From positions 1,674,001 to 1,738,000 of the forward strand of contig JAOWBW010000112.1 of the NCBI GenBank assembly GCA_026119855.1: a stretch of DNA of 64,000 bases, given 5' to 3'. Of this stretch, positions 22,675 through 33,399 are shown in pieces. Each line of letters opens with the position of its first letter. Within the stretch, counting starts at the first letter, position 1. The notes beneath the pieces are model-generated. The model searched no databases, had not been told where the DNA came from, and saw only the letters and a list, made by a program, of their open reading frames with translations. Position numbers and translations under genes: made by a program. Source of the DNA: Campanula takesimana. Its lineage: Eukaryota > Streptophyta > Magnoliopsida > Asterales > Campanulaceae.

Positions 22675-22872
22675 GTGGGACAATTTACTATTATGGGGAG
22701 GCATTTTACAATCACACCACTCAACGAAGATGGCTTGTACATGGCGCCCACTACGCCCACACACAAATTCACTTGCAAGTATTGTGGAATGACTTACATC
22801 TTTAGAAAATGTGGTGGGTACGGTACATTCAAGAGGCATATTACAACAAAGCATCCCGAAAGACAAGAATAG
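22675..22872 (+). pseudogene. BED-type zinc-finger exon of a hAT transposase, displaced downstream
   Basis: The frame of up to 65 residues contains TCKYCGMTYIFRKCGGYGTF and then KRHITTKHPE, a C-x2-C ... H-x4-H BED finger, ending at a TAG. The annotated start is a GTG; the first ATG in phase is 22693. It follows its own TATA box and leader (from about 22500), so it looks like the 5' part of a second, internally deleted copy of the same family fused to the 3' end. In an intact gene it would precede the catalytic core. Confidence 0.75.
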
Positions 22873-23089
22873 AAGATTTTCAGTTAAATTTCCAGAATTT
22901 AGTCAGTTATTTAACTTATTTTCATATTTCCAGTCAGATTTTAAACGATTCCAGTTACTTTGTAAGGACTTCAGCCAGTTTATTCAAATTTTCCGTTAGT
23001 TTTTGACGTTTTCAGTTAAATTTCCAGATTTCAAGTCACTTTTTTTACATTTTCAGTTTTTTTTTTTTTTTTAAAAAAAGGTTAAAAAT

Positions 23090-23218
23090 TAGGCGGTTTA
23101 ACAGGTTAACAGGTTAACCGCCTAACCTTAACCGTTATAGCCAGTTAGCCGGGCCGGTTCCGGTTGGTTCCATGTGAAATTTCTAACCGCCGGTTATAAC
23201 CGGTTAACCGGATTGGAC
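23090..23218. repeat. hAT right subterminal repeats
   Basis: AGGTTAACAGGTTAACCGCC and related motifs precede the right inverted repeat, mirroring the left array. Confidence 0.65.
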
Positions 23219-23233
23219 ACGTCTATCTTCAAC

Positions 23234-23654
23234 AGCATTCCAAAACTTTAATATAAAGCATTGTTTTGCTCCAACGAAACTCTAAACATTGCTCTATTAT
23301 AGAGTAGCTTTATCCCTTGCTTCAAATTTGGCACAAATGATAGTGTTGCGCTATCCCGTTTTCCTCTTCTTTTTCTTTTTAAATATCACTTTTTTGTTTT
23401 TGTTTTCAATATAAAATTTATACAACCTACTCTTATTCATATAAGTGAAAAAAAATATGTGAAATGAATATTTTCACAATAATTTTAATTAGGTAAGATT
23501 TGTAGTAAATTTTTGGAAATATTTAGTGCACAAATGCACTATTATTAAAAATATTGCTTTTGCACTAAACTGTTTGAGATGGTCTTATTTTGTCACAGTT
23601 TAAGGTTCTTAGGTTTTTAGAAGTTTGTTTGAAGGAATCCTAAACAACTAATAA
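23234..23654. other. AT-rich spacer
   Basis: About 420 bp between the hAT element and the MITE remnant. Nothing recognisable. Confidence 0.4.
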
Positions 23655-23738
23655 AAAAATTAAAACTTGTTATTGGCAAACCATTATAAATACTATCAAT
23701 AACAACATTTAAATTTTCATTACAAAAATTAGAGCAAT
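23655..23738. mobile_element. MITE remnant cut by Copia-2
   Basis: ACTTGTTATTGGCAAACC.. to ..TTAGAGCAAT resembles the palindromic core of the elements at 45201-45454 and 45642-45822. The sequence right of Copia-2 (TGCTCAAATTTCTTTC, 28317-28332) matches their next segment, so Copia-2 landed inside this older copy. Confidence 0.6.
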
Positions 23739-24091
23739 TGTTGACTAATGTGCATGCAAGAAATAGCAAAAGTCTTAGTTGGTTATTTGAATAGTCTAGT
23801 ACATTAATAATGTGGTTCATGAATAAAGTAGTACATGTATCTCTTTAAGATAAGATAGAGATCATGTAAAGTCTCTCTAGAATTTTCCTATGTCAAGTAT
23901 AAATAGGATGTCATGTAAGTTGCAAAGTATGAGTTGAAGAAATATAAAATAGCCTTCTCATCTATACTTCTCTAAATATTCTAAAGAAGACTCTTTAGAC
24001 TTAGGCGTGATCACGGCTAAGTGAAACTTACCTTCTGCCCCACTTTATCTAAATTCCTCCATCACAAATTTACTACCTTCCGATCCTAACA
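23739..24091 (+). repeat. Copia-2 5' LTR
   Basis: 353 bp, TG...CA, almost identical to 27948-28301. GTATAAATAGGATG at about 23898-23910 supplies a TATA box. Confidence 0.9.
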
Positions 24092-24153
24092 TGTGGTATC
24101 ATAGCTTCGGTTCTGTTGAAGTAAGATAATAAAGAGAGAGAGAGTTTGGCAAA

Positions 24154-25117
24154 ATGGCCAATTCGAGTGAGTCACCACCTATCCCAATATTTTCCGGTGA
24201 GAATTATGATCATTGGGTTGTGAAGATGAGAACAATCTTTATTTCTAAAGATTTGTGGGAGTACGTTGAAGACGTATTTGTAGAACCCGAAAGGGAGTTA
24301 AACGATGAAGCAATGAGAAAATTAAAGGAGGACCGAAAGAAGGATGCAAAGGCTCTTTCATTTATCCAACAAGGCGTGTCATCGGAGTTGTTCTCAAGAA
24401 TAATGAGAGCAACTAGAGCAAAAGAAGCATGAGAGATTCTCGAAAAGGAGTTCCAAGGCGATTTTAAGGTAAAAAATGTCAATCTTCAAACTTTTAGGAG
24501 AGAGTTGGAGAATTTAAAAATGAAAGAAGCTGAAAGTGTTCAAAGTTATTATACTAGGGTGATGGATGTTATTAATCAAATGCGTGGGCTAGGTGAAGTT
24601 GTTGAAAATAGTCGAGTGGTTGAAAAAATTCTTGTTAGTCTACCTCCTAAATTTGATGGTATGGTGTCAATTATTGAGGAAACCAAAGATATTGCTACAT
24701 TGACGATTCAAGATTTGATGGGTTCATTAAAGGCTCATGAGAAGAGATTAGAAAGACACTCCGAAAAATCTGTTGAGAGTGCTTTCCAATCTAAGCTCAA
24801 TTTTGGTTCAAAGGAAGTTGAGAAAAGTAGGCGGTCGACATGGTGGAAACAAAGGAAGAGGCTATGGTAGAGGTTCTAGAGGTGGAGGAAGACATAATTT
24901 TGAAGGTGGTAGGCAAAGTCAAGATCGTAGAGTAAATTCACAAAATTCTCAAGGTTGTAAAATTTGCGGAAGGAATGGTCACAATTTTGAAGATTGTTGG
25001 TTTAAAGGCAAATCAAAGTGTTACCGTTGTCAAAAGTTTGGGCATAAAGAGAAAGATTGTAGGGTGAAAAATCCGCAACAAGGAGCAAATTTTATGGAGG
25101 AGAAAGGAAGTGAATGA
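24154..25117 (+). pseudogene. Copia-2 gag
   Basis: It starts MANSSESPPIPIFSGENYDHW. The phase continues through a premature TGA (24430-24432) in a position where the family has Trp, resumes to 24870 (..MENLKMKEAESVQSYYTRV..), and shifts frame near 24830 into a stretch with two CCHC knuckles (CKICGRNGHNFEDC, CYRCQKFGHKEKDC). It ends at a TGA (25115-25117), again where readthrough would continue into pol. The two knuckles in tandem are typical of this group of Copia elements. Confidence 0.85.
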
Positions 25118-25120
25118 CAC

Positions 25121-26823
25121 ATGTTCTATGCTTGTCAAAGTGCAACCGAATACAAGAATGATGTGTGGCACCTTGATAGTGGTTGTAGCAATCACATGAA
25201 GGGAGATAAATCAATTTTTGTGGCTACGGATACCTCCATATATTCACAAGTGAAGATGGGAAATGGATATTCGGCGAAGGCACAAGGAAAATGTACTATT
25301 CATGTGCAAACAAAGAAGGGAGCAAAGCTCATTCATGATGTATTGCTTGTTCCGGAGTTGGATCAAAATTTATTGAGCGTTGGACAACTTGTGGAGCATG
25401 GATATGCGGTGAATTTCAAAGATAATAGTTGCAAGATTTATGAAAAAAATGGTTCACAACAATTGGTGGCTTCTATCAAAATGGAGAGAAATCGGAGTTT
25501 TCCTCTTGTTTTCAAGTATGGTGAAAATGTAGCTTTGAAGGCTCACATTCTTGAAGATTCATGGTTGTGGCATAAGATACTTGGGCATTTGAATTTTCAT
25601 AGTCTCAAGTTACTTCAACAAAAGAACATGGTTCAAGGGCTTCCAAGGATTGAGGAGATTCGTGAAGTTTGTGAAGGATGTGCACTTGGGAAGCATCATC
25701 GTCAATCTTTTCCGAAGAGTGGTGCTTGGCGTGCAAAGGAGAAATTGGAGCTAATTCATATGGATGTGTGCGGTCCAATGGAGAATCTAACTAATGCCAA
25801 GAATAGGTACTTTATTTTGGTTATTGATGACTATTCTCGTATGACTTGGGTTTATTTCATGAAGCAAAAATCGGAGGTATTTTCCATTTTTAAGATGTTT
25901 AAATCTCTTGTTGAAAAACAAAGTGGGCATGTTATTAAATTCCTTAGAAGTGATAGAGGCAAGGAATATAATAATAACGAGTTTGACAAGTTTTGTGAAG
26001 ATGAAGGAATTGATAGGCAACTCACGGTTCGCTATACTCCGCAACAAAATGGAGTAAGTGAGCGGAAAAATCAAACGGTGGAAGAAATGGCTAAGTCGAT
26101 GATTCATGCAAAAGGATTGCCAAAGAGTTTTTGGGGTGAAGCTGTGAATACGACTGTGTACTTAATTAATAGAAGTCCCACAAAGGCATTGTTCAACAAA
26201 ACACCACTTGAAGCATGGAGTGGAAGAAAGCCATCTTTGAGACATTTGAAGGTGTTCGAGTGTATTTGTTACTCTCAAGTTCCATTAGAAAAAAAGAGAA
26301 AGCTAGATGAAGCAAGTGAAAAGTGTATCTTTATTGGGTATAGTACCATGTCAAAAGGCTACCGAGTTTGGAGTTTGAAAGACAACAAAGTTTTGATTAG
26401 TCGAGATGTGTTGTTTGATGAGAATGCTTCTTGGGATTGGAAGAAAAAAGGAATAGAAAATGGTGGAGTTTTTCACGGTGATGATGAAAGTGATGTGGAA
26501 GAAGAAAATAGTGAAGGCGGGGATCTTGATGATGATCATCCAAATAATGGTCCGGATTCACCCGGAAGCTCTCTAAGAAGTTCAAGTTCAAGTTCATCCT
26601 CTCCCGGTTCGGCAGGAAAAAGGAGGAGTTTGAGTGATGTTTATGCAAGATGCAATTTTTGTGTTTTAGAACCAGAAAATTTTGAAGAAGCTTATAAGGA
26701 GAAAGAGTGGACAAAAGCAATGGAGGAAGAAATTCATTCCATAGAGAAGAACAAGGCTTGGGAGCTAGTTGAGAAACCAAATGACAAGGAAATCATTGAT
26801 GTGAAATGGGTTTTCAAGACAAA
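25121..26823 (+). pseudogene. Copia-2 protease-integrase and reverse-transcriptase start
   Basis: An uninterrupted 568-codon frame. In order: protease WHLDSGCSNHMKGD; the pre-integrase zinc region LWHKILGHLNFHSL..CEGCALGKHHRQSF; integrase core with IHMDVCGPM, YFILVIDDYSRMTWVYF, FLRSDRGKEYNN and QQNGVSERKNQTV (the D, D and E of the catalytic triad are present); integrase tail; and the first ~45 residues of reverse transcriptase (WTKAMEEEIHSIEKNKAWEL..VKWVFKT). The stop at 26825-26827 belongs to the inserted Helitron. It is the best-preserved retroelement frame in the window. Confidence 0.9.
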
Positions 26824-27647
26824 CTAGCGGGTAACCCGTGCTCTGCACGGGAAACCAATACTATGTCTTAAAAAATATTTTAGCTATAGTTAACTAATAT
26901 AGTAATCATCAATTTAACTAATACTATTAATAATAAAAATTAATCTATATGATTACTATTATTATAATAACTATTATAATTAATTAATAATATTGATAGT
27001 AATAGTTAATATATATTATTAGCAATGATTAATCATATAATAATAATTATTAATATAATTATTATAATTAAATAATATTATTAATAGAAATAGTTAATTG
27101 ATATAGTAACTATTATGATTAATATTAAAAATTAATAATCTAACTTATTTAATTAACTAATACTAATAATAGTAATAGTTAATGTATGTAGCCTATTATA
27201 GTTAACCACTACTATTAATAGTAAAAAATAACTTATAAAGTAACTACTATGGTTAACTAATACTATTAATAGTAATAATTAACTTATATATATAGTAACT
27301 ATTATAGTTAACTAATACTATTAATAATAATAGTTAACTAATATAGTAACTATTATAGTTAACTAATACTATTAATAGTAATATTTAACTTGTATTGTAA
27401 CTAATATTGTTAACAAATACTATTAATAGTAATGGTTAACTTATACTATTAATAGTAATAGTTAACTTATACTATTAATAGTAATAGTTAACTAATATAA
27501 TTACTAATATGATTAACTAATAGTATTAGCTAAGAATGAGAATATCAAAAGTCATTACATTTTAAGATGATGTTGATGTGTCTTCTCCAAATTCAAGCTT
27601 TTACTAAAACATGTACACATGTCAAACCCACAACTCTCCTCACCAAC

Positions 27648-27692
<45 letters not shown>
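26824..27692 (-). mobile_element. Non-autonomous Helitron inserted in Copia-2
   Basis: On the minus strand the element begins TCTATATATAT (after A) and ends CCCGTGC-AGA-GCACGGG, then 7 bases, then CTAG followed by T. This is the Helitron signature: 5' TC, a 3' hairpin, CTRR end, insertion between A and T, no target duplication. The interior is AT-rich, made of repeats around ACTATTAATAGT and TAGTTAAC, with (TA)n near its 5' end. No coding frame, so it depended on a helicase from elsewhere. Leaving it out reconnects the Copia reverse-transcriptase frame without loss or gain of a base. An inverted second copy lies at 60121-60853. Confidence 0.9.
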
Positions 27693-27957
27693 TGTCAAGG
27701 TAAATGACGATATTGAAAGGCATAAAGCACTTGTTGCAAAAGGATACGAGCGAAGGCCATGTTATGATTATCAAGAGAATCATGTGACGCATGGGAGGAG
27801 CAAGCATATTGATACTCGTTTTCATTTTCTTCGTGATCAAGTTGTGAAGAATGAAATTTCGTTGGTGTATTGCAAGTCCGAAGATCAAGTTGCGGACATA
27901 TTTACAAAGGCACTTCCAAAAGAAAAGTTTCAACAATTGGGGGAGTATGTTGACTAA
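27693..27957 (+). pseudogene. Copia-2 pol tail after the Helitron
   Basis: The frame resumes with VKVNDDIERHKALVAKGYE, which belongs early in reverse transcriptase. It then jumps to the end of ribonuclease H (HGRSKHIDTRFHFLRDQV, SEDQVADIFTKALPKEKF), stopping at TAA just inside the LTR. Several hundred residues, including the YVDD active site, are therefore deleted. Confidence 0.85.
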
Positions 27958-28301
27958 TGTGCATGCAAGAAATAGCAAAAGTATTAGTTGGTTATTTGAA
28001 TAGTCTAGTACATTAATAATGTGGTTCATGAATAAAGTAGTACATGTATCTCTTTAAGATAAGATAGAGATCATGTAAAGTCTCTCTAGAATTTTCCTAT
28101 GTCAAGTATAAATAGGGATGTCATGTAAGTTGCAAAGTATGAGTTGAAGAAATATAAAATAGCCTTCTCATCTATACTTCTCTAAATATTCTAAAGAAGA
28201 CTCTTTAGACTTAGGCGTGATCACGCCTAATTGAAACTTACCTTCTGCCCCACTTTATCTAAATTCCTCCATCACAAATATACTACCTTCCGATCCTAAC
28301 A
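27948..28301 (+). repeat. Copia-2 3' LTR
   Basis: 354 bp, TG...CA, followed by GCAAC. Confidence 0.9.
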
Positions 28302-28502
28302 GCAACCAATAAGTACTGCTCAAATTTCTTTCAGACAAACATAAAAAATACACTAAAAACATTAAACTGAAACGGAAGGAGTAATACATTCTCAGAACAA
28401 TTTATTACACTGATTCAAATTCCTTGTACGGTATTATAATATCGTATTGTATGCCATCTATTATACTACTCCCTCCCCGGTCATGTATGCCATCTATTAT
28501 CA

Positions 28503-28759
28503 TACTCCCTCTATCTTAAAGTAAAAGTTATACCTTAATTATGTACGCTTATTAAGAAAAACAATAGAAAATTGGTAAATATTTCAAGTGAATTGAGGAC
28601 AGTATTGCGCAAGTGGATATAAATAAGTTAGGAAAGTGTTGCGCATTATTTTCGTTTTGAGTGTCCCATACTTATTTCTACTTACTTAAAATGTTCAATT
28701 TTCTCTGTCCTACCCACTAACAATAACTATCCATAACTTATTTTGGGACGGAGAGAATA
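28503..28759. mobile_element. Stowaway-like MITE
   Basis: It begins TACTCCCTCTATCTTAAAGT and ends ATTTTGGGACGGAGAGAATA, with TA at both edges. Confidence 0.75.
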
Positions 28760-29991
28760 AGCATTATAAAGACAAAGTTGTTAAAAACATTATTCCTTAT
28801 GTCCCATCTTTTGCCATTTTGGATAAAGAATTTACATTGGGACGTACCAAAATAAAAAATAGGACTCTTACGCTAGCACATAGAGAGTATATTTTATGTT
28901 ATATTTTTATATTATACTTAGTGTAATAATTATGCAGTATTTTTAAGTTGTAGTTTATTCCATTTTTTTATATCAAATTATAGAACATATTTTTTGTCAT
29001 TTTTACACCACCATATAATACGCTAATCATTTTATACTTTTAAGAAGATTTTTTTTTTTTATTCGTGATCAAAATTTATTGAAAGTTAGTTTCATTGCAA
29101 GAAGATTGAAGTATTTTATTGATCATTGTACTATTTGGGTCATCAATTTAATTATTGAAACTTTATGACTATAAATGTGACATTTGAACTATTAATTTAG
29201 CAGCAATTGTGACCTAAATCGTTTTTTTTTTTTTTTTTGGGAATATATTGTGAACTAAATCGTTAATAGACGTTAGTTGTTGTGCATGGATATAAATTTC
29301 CATTACCAGTTGTTAATTTTTATTAATGGATGCTAATTTCAGCTAACAATCTAATGTTTTGGCTGACTTGAGAAAATATTATGTTCTATTTTTTAAAAAA
29401 TGAGAAAATGTTATTAAAAATATAATATAAACATAAATTTTTGTAAGAATTTTAAGGTACAAACACAATTGCTTGATTGATAAAGATGAAAGCACAAAAC
29501 AGCAAAAACGAAACAAAATTGAAAAATAGATGAACACAAGAGATTTTACGTGGTTCACCAACTTGGCTACGTCCACGGACGACGGAGAATCAATTCACTA
29601 TAATCAAGAAGAGTACAAGGAAAACCAAGGTCATACCTAGATCTGTGATTTTGTCAAATCCCAGAAATGCCATCATTTTTTGAAGTCAATCCTCTATACA
29701 TTCTCAGATTTTCTCGAATCAATGGAAAAGGGAGTGACGTGGAGAGAGTCTGGGTCTTAAATTGAGTTTTAGAAAAATTGATTTTTTAATTTACGATTTT
29801 TCATTACGTCAACAAGCTCAAACTAATTTTACAATTTAAGCTTAAATGTGCGAAAGCACAACGTGACTTGTGAAGCAAGTGTTCCTATCGTTTTTAACCT
29901 TTTGAATAGTCAAATGTGTATTATATTTTAGGACGGAGGGAGATCAAATTATGTTATATAAATTCATTTTAGATTCGAAAGCACAAAATGT
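28760..29991. other. Repeat-derived spacer, no gene
   Basis: AT-rich, with a MITE fragment near 28797-28850 (ATTCCTTATGTCCCATCTTT) and a MITE end near 29925-29942 (AGGACGGAGGGAG). The block at about 29530-29640 contains TTTTACGTGGTTCACC and GGCTACGTCCACGGACG, strings I recognise from dispersed plant repeats, but its boundaries are unclear. Confidence 0.4.
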
Positions 29992-30700
29992 ATGAATCAA
30001 AAATCATTCCATAAATGGAATAGAGAGTGGAGAAAATTAAAATATTTCCATACCCTCAAATCTGATTCAATTAATCTGTGCCCCTGTCTGAACCGAACGG
30101 AGTTTCATAAATCTCCAATTTCCGGTTATTCAAAGGGCAGTACGCAAACGCAAAATCAATTTACACAAATTATTCAAACAATATCACCAACACAAAATCA
30201 TAAGTTTCAAAAAATATATATCAAAGGCAGCTTGGGGGGAAATTGATTTAACATCGATGATTTAAGAACCCTAAATTAGACAATTTACACAAATCAGCAA
30301 GAACAAAATATCACAAACAAAAACAAGGATTGAAATGTCAAAGGCTGCTTGGGAGAAAATTGATTGGGAAGAACAAATAATCTCCTCAATAGGCCTCGAC
30401 TGTTTAAGAACCCTAAATTACCGATGAAACATCGATGATTTAGGGTTAGTAAAAAACAGATTAATTTTTGCCTCCTAACTAAGCCGGAAAATGAAATTGA
30501 TTTCCCTCGAAAAGGAATTCATATGGCTACTCAAAAAGAGGCATTCACAAGTAATCGAAATTAAAATCTTACAGAGTGATTGAAGAAGATGAAGGTGATT
30601 TGAATGTTAGGCTGCTGGTGGGGGAGTTGAGTTGGGGTTTTTAAAAAGGGGGCAATGGGTTTAGGGTTTGCTTTGCGGCCCTCTCTTTCCTTATGTATGT
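29992..30700 (-). promoter_or_regulatory. Orphan promoter, leader exon and leader intron (telo-box type)
   Basis: Read on the minus strand: a telo-box AAACCCTAAA (30660-30669), a TTTTTAAAAA string, then a CT-rich leader ending in a plausible donor (CTCTG|GTAAG-like, near 30570), followed by T-rich intron-like sequence to about 29990. Plant ribosomal-protein and other translation genes have this layout. No coding exon follows; the ORFs here are not protein-like. The intron-like part contains a ~125-140 bp direct duplication (30157-30280 and 30281-30421). Either the coding part was lost or this is a transduplicated promoter fragment. Confidence 0.45.
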
Positions 30701-32352
30701 AAAGCCCAAATTACTTAATTACCCATCACGATAAAGAAGATAGAAATTAAGAACTTCTGAGGTCCATTGAAATGAAAACTAGGGCCTACTATTTATAGGT
30801 GGAAATTGGCTTCCTCTGTAAGTTTTGATAAAAATAAACATTATCCTTTCGTAAGGCTTCCCTTGTAAGCCTTACTGAAGATATTTACAAAGCTTTCTTT
30901 GTAAGCTTGCCTGAAGATATTTACAAAACTTCCCTAGTAAGCTCCGTGAAAGCTTATCTTGCAAAGCTTTTCTTGTAAGCTTCTGGTCCAAAGGACATCC
31001 ACAATATAATATTTTATAACACTCCCCCTTGGATGTCCGCAGCTAAGTAGTATGCATCATTAAAACCTTACCAGAGAAAACCATGTGGGATAAAAACTCT
31101 AGTGAATGAAAAGGAGTACACGATTCCTTAGCTTCATGATGCCCCCCTTGAACAAAACATTACTCGTGATCTCTTAGTCGCCTACTCCTCCTTGGAGATT
31201 CGTATTGAATGATAATTGTGCCACACGTGTTGCCTCATTAAAAACCTTTCGAGCAAAAACCTTTTGGGAAAAATAATCTCGAGAGAAAATAGTACAACTC
31301 ACAATATTTTCAATAAATGCTCATTGCCTCGTTAAAAATAATCTCGAATGAAATTGGCATATAATTTGGGGGTTAAGTATATAAAAGAGGTCTAGTAAAA
31401 GCTCCAAGCAAACATATGCATGTTCAGTTCGTCCCTAGCAAAAAATATCTAGATGATGCACTGCCCATGTGAGGTTGGTAAGGCATCATAATGCACTTCC
31501 AATTATTTGCCTTAGAAGGATACTTTTGTTTTTGTTGGTGATAAACACTGTCATTCACATATTGGGTCCCATTATTTAATTTTGTCATTTTAAGATATGA
31601 AGTAGCACAATCTTGGCTAAATGGGAGCACAAAATTTTGGGGAAACCAGTTTCTCCCTAAGTTATAAAAAGTTTTGTTTTTCAAACTGTTTCTAAATGTT
31701 CCTCAAATGTTTGCAAGTACAAAAAAAGTGAACTTTCTTTAATTTAGTGAGAAACTAGTTTTCCCCAAAACCTACTCAATGGGAGTTTCTAACAAAACCG
31801 TTAAAAAAAATTCGTTAAGTGACCAAGCGTGAATGGCACTCTGAGTTAAAATTTCCTATTTACCCTTAATTCATAAACTCCAAAATCCAAATTGAGAAAA
31901 TTCTAACAATGAGCCCCGATTCGAGAACACTTTCTAGATTCGGACGTCAACTTAAGAACGTCCCTCTTTAAGTTTGGTCCTTATTTTGTCATAAGCCATT
32001 TCTTAGCTTCTAATAAAATAATAGTCAAAATCAAGATATTAACTACATTAAAAATCTAAAAACCTAAGAAAACCTAAACTCAGTGACATTATCACATTTT
32101 CACACTTCTTCATCCATGAAAATCAACTAATCTTCATCTCATTTTATCATCCAACACCACTCCCACCACCAATTTTTCTTTTTTTAACTACACACACTAA
32201 AATGATAGCAACCACCTAATTAATGTTTTAATTAAAATTAAATTAGAATGAGAGGAGGTGAAGTGAGGTGAGGTGAGGATTGTGATGATTTTGAAAGTGG
32301 ACAAAGTTGGATAAAATCAAACGGGGTGGAGATTTTTATTATTTGGACCAGT
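30701..32352. other. Decayed repeat sequence, no gene
   Basis: The segment 30990-31380 contains ACTCCCCCTTGGATGTCC and repeated CATTAAAAACC strings, which I associate with the 3' non-coding parts of Copia elements on the minus strand; no LTR was found. The piece 30840-30985 repeats GTAAGCTT..GAAGATATTTACAAA about three times. From 31400 to 32352 nothing is recognised. Confidence 0.4.
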
Positions 32353-32491
32353 GTTCTAGTAGTCGGGGGCCTAAGCGTTCATGAAACGCCTTAATCCCGC
32401 CTAAGATATTATAACTATGTCTGAATTCTCGGTCCCGTCTAAACCCGCCTAGGCACTGGGCACAGCTACGGCGCCTAGCGCTTTTTAGAAG
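32353..32491. repeat. GCCTAGGCG-rich short repeat, copy 1
   Basis: It aligns with 35173-35353 (shared CCTAAGATATTATAACTA, CTGAATTCTCGG, GCGCCTAG). The ends GTTCTA and CTTTTTAGAA are inverted, suggesting a MITE-like element; the family is not named. Confidence 0.6.
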
Positions 32492-32585
32492 CTTGATTTG
32501 GGCATATGACAGATAGGCCCGAAATTCTCAAATTAAATAGGGTTTCAAACTTAACGGACATTACTAAAGTAAGGCCCATTTATAA

Positions 32586-32972
32586 TCTATATTACAATAG
32601 GAAGCAAGAATAACCACTTTATAAAGAGTGGCTGAGATTGAATCTCAGAAAATGATCTAACGGCCTAAAATTAATCTAAAATAACCCACTATCCCACTCC
32701 CCACGGTAGTTATGTAACCTCTCCACTCCAAAAAAGAAAGCTTTCACTGATTCGGATTGGTACAGGGATTATCCAAAAAAAGGGACGGATACAAAAACAT
32801 GATAGAAATGCTAAAAAAAAAAAAAAAAATCCTTAAGGTGATGAGTTTGGGTAACAAAAAAGAGGAAATTGAGTTGAGGTTAAGGGATTTTATGTGAGAG
32901 GACAAAATTAAATGGAGTTCTTTCTTCCTTTCCATACTGTCGCCGTGCCAGTGGCACGGGTAAAAATACTAG
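32586..32972 (+). mobile_element. Small non-autonomous Helitron, 387 bp
   Basis: It starts TCTATATTACAATAGGAAGC after an A. It ends with the hairpin CCGTGCC-AGT-GGCACGG, then GTAAAAATA and CTAG before T. The string GAGTGGCTGAGATTGAATCT near the 5' end is familiar from plant Helitrons. No coding capacity. Confidence 0.8.
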
Positions 32973-33399
32973 TATTTTGACAATTTAGGGTCTGAAATAA
33001 TGACAATTTCATCACTGCAGGGTTATGCCTGAAATGACTAAACTGGTTACTCTAAATGACCAAACTGACCTCATAAGTTTTTCAGTTGCTTGCCAGTGAT
33101 GGGTATTTAACTGATTTATCGATATATATATTCAACAGGAAAAAAAATTAAAATGAAATAAATATTACAAGCAAAAAGAATAATAATAATAATAATCCCC
33201 AAACAAAAGCCAAATTAAACAGTCTCAACATCCTCCTCCTTCCTCAACCTCGATCCCATACCTCCAACCAATCAATCACCAATTCACCATCTCGAATAGA
33301 AAACAGAGATTATAACAATAACAATAACAAGAATAATTACACAAAAAATAAAACTAAAAATTAACCTCTACATAGTGGGAAATTCAAATTGAAGATGAT
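32973..33399 (-). other. Region downstream of the AG-peptide gene
   Basis: It includes the presumed 3' UTR of the gene ending at 33400. A/T-rich, with a short (TAA)n tract at about 33180-33195. Nothing else recognised. Confidence 0.4.

Larger units (their letters stand above)
19536..23225 (+). mobile_element. hAT DNA transposon, rearranged and defective
   Basis: The ends TAGACGTGTCCAAATC and (reverse complement) TAGACGTGTCCAATC form terminal inverted repeats, flanked by an exact 8-bp duplication TCTTCAAC (19528-19535, 23226-23233), as hAT elements make. Inside, in order: GGTTAACCGG-rich subterminal repeats, a TATA box (TATAAATA, 19940-19947), a ~60-bp minisatellite, the catalytic and dimerisation parts of a RICESLEEPER-like transposase without its N-terminus, a GGCCC-rich segment (22235-22400), a second TATA box (about 22518-22525), a separate BED zinc-finger frame, more minisatellite-like sequence, and the right subterminal repeats. 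Two in-frame stops break the transposase, so the copy is not autonomous. Confidence 0.9.
23739..28301 (+). mobile_element. Copia-2: defective Copia retrotransposon carrying a Helitron
   Basis: LTRs of 353 and 354 bp (23739-24091, 27948-28301) start TGTTGACTAATG and end GATCCTAACA. The flanks GCAAT and GCAAC are a target duplication with one mismatch. A primer-site variant (TGGTATCATAGC, 24094-24105) follows the left LTR. Between the LTRs are gag, protease, integrase and the start and end of pol; the reverse-transcriptase core is deleted. A Helitron sits at 26824-27692. By eye the LTRs differ at about 5 bases plus one 1-bp gap, so the insertion is fairly recent, but gag/pol carries nonsense and frameshift changes. 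Confidence 0.9.

Noticed and set aside
27619..28029. Frames starting in the (TA)n tract
   Set aside because: The Tyr/Ile repeats come from (TA)n inside the Helitron; only the part after 27692 is retrotransposon code.
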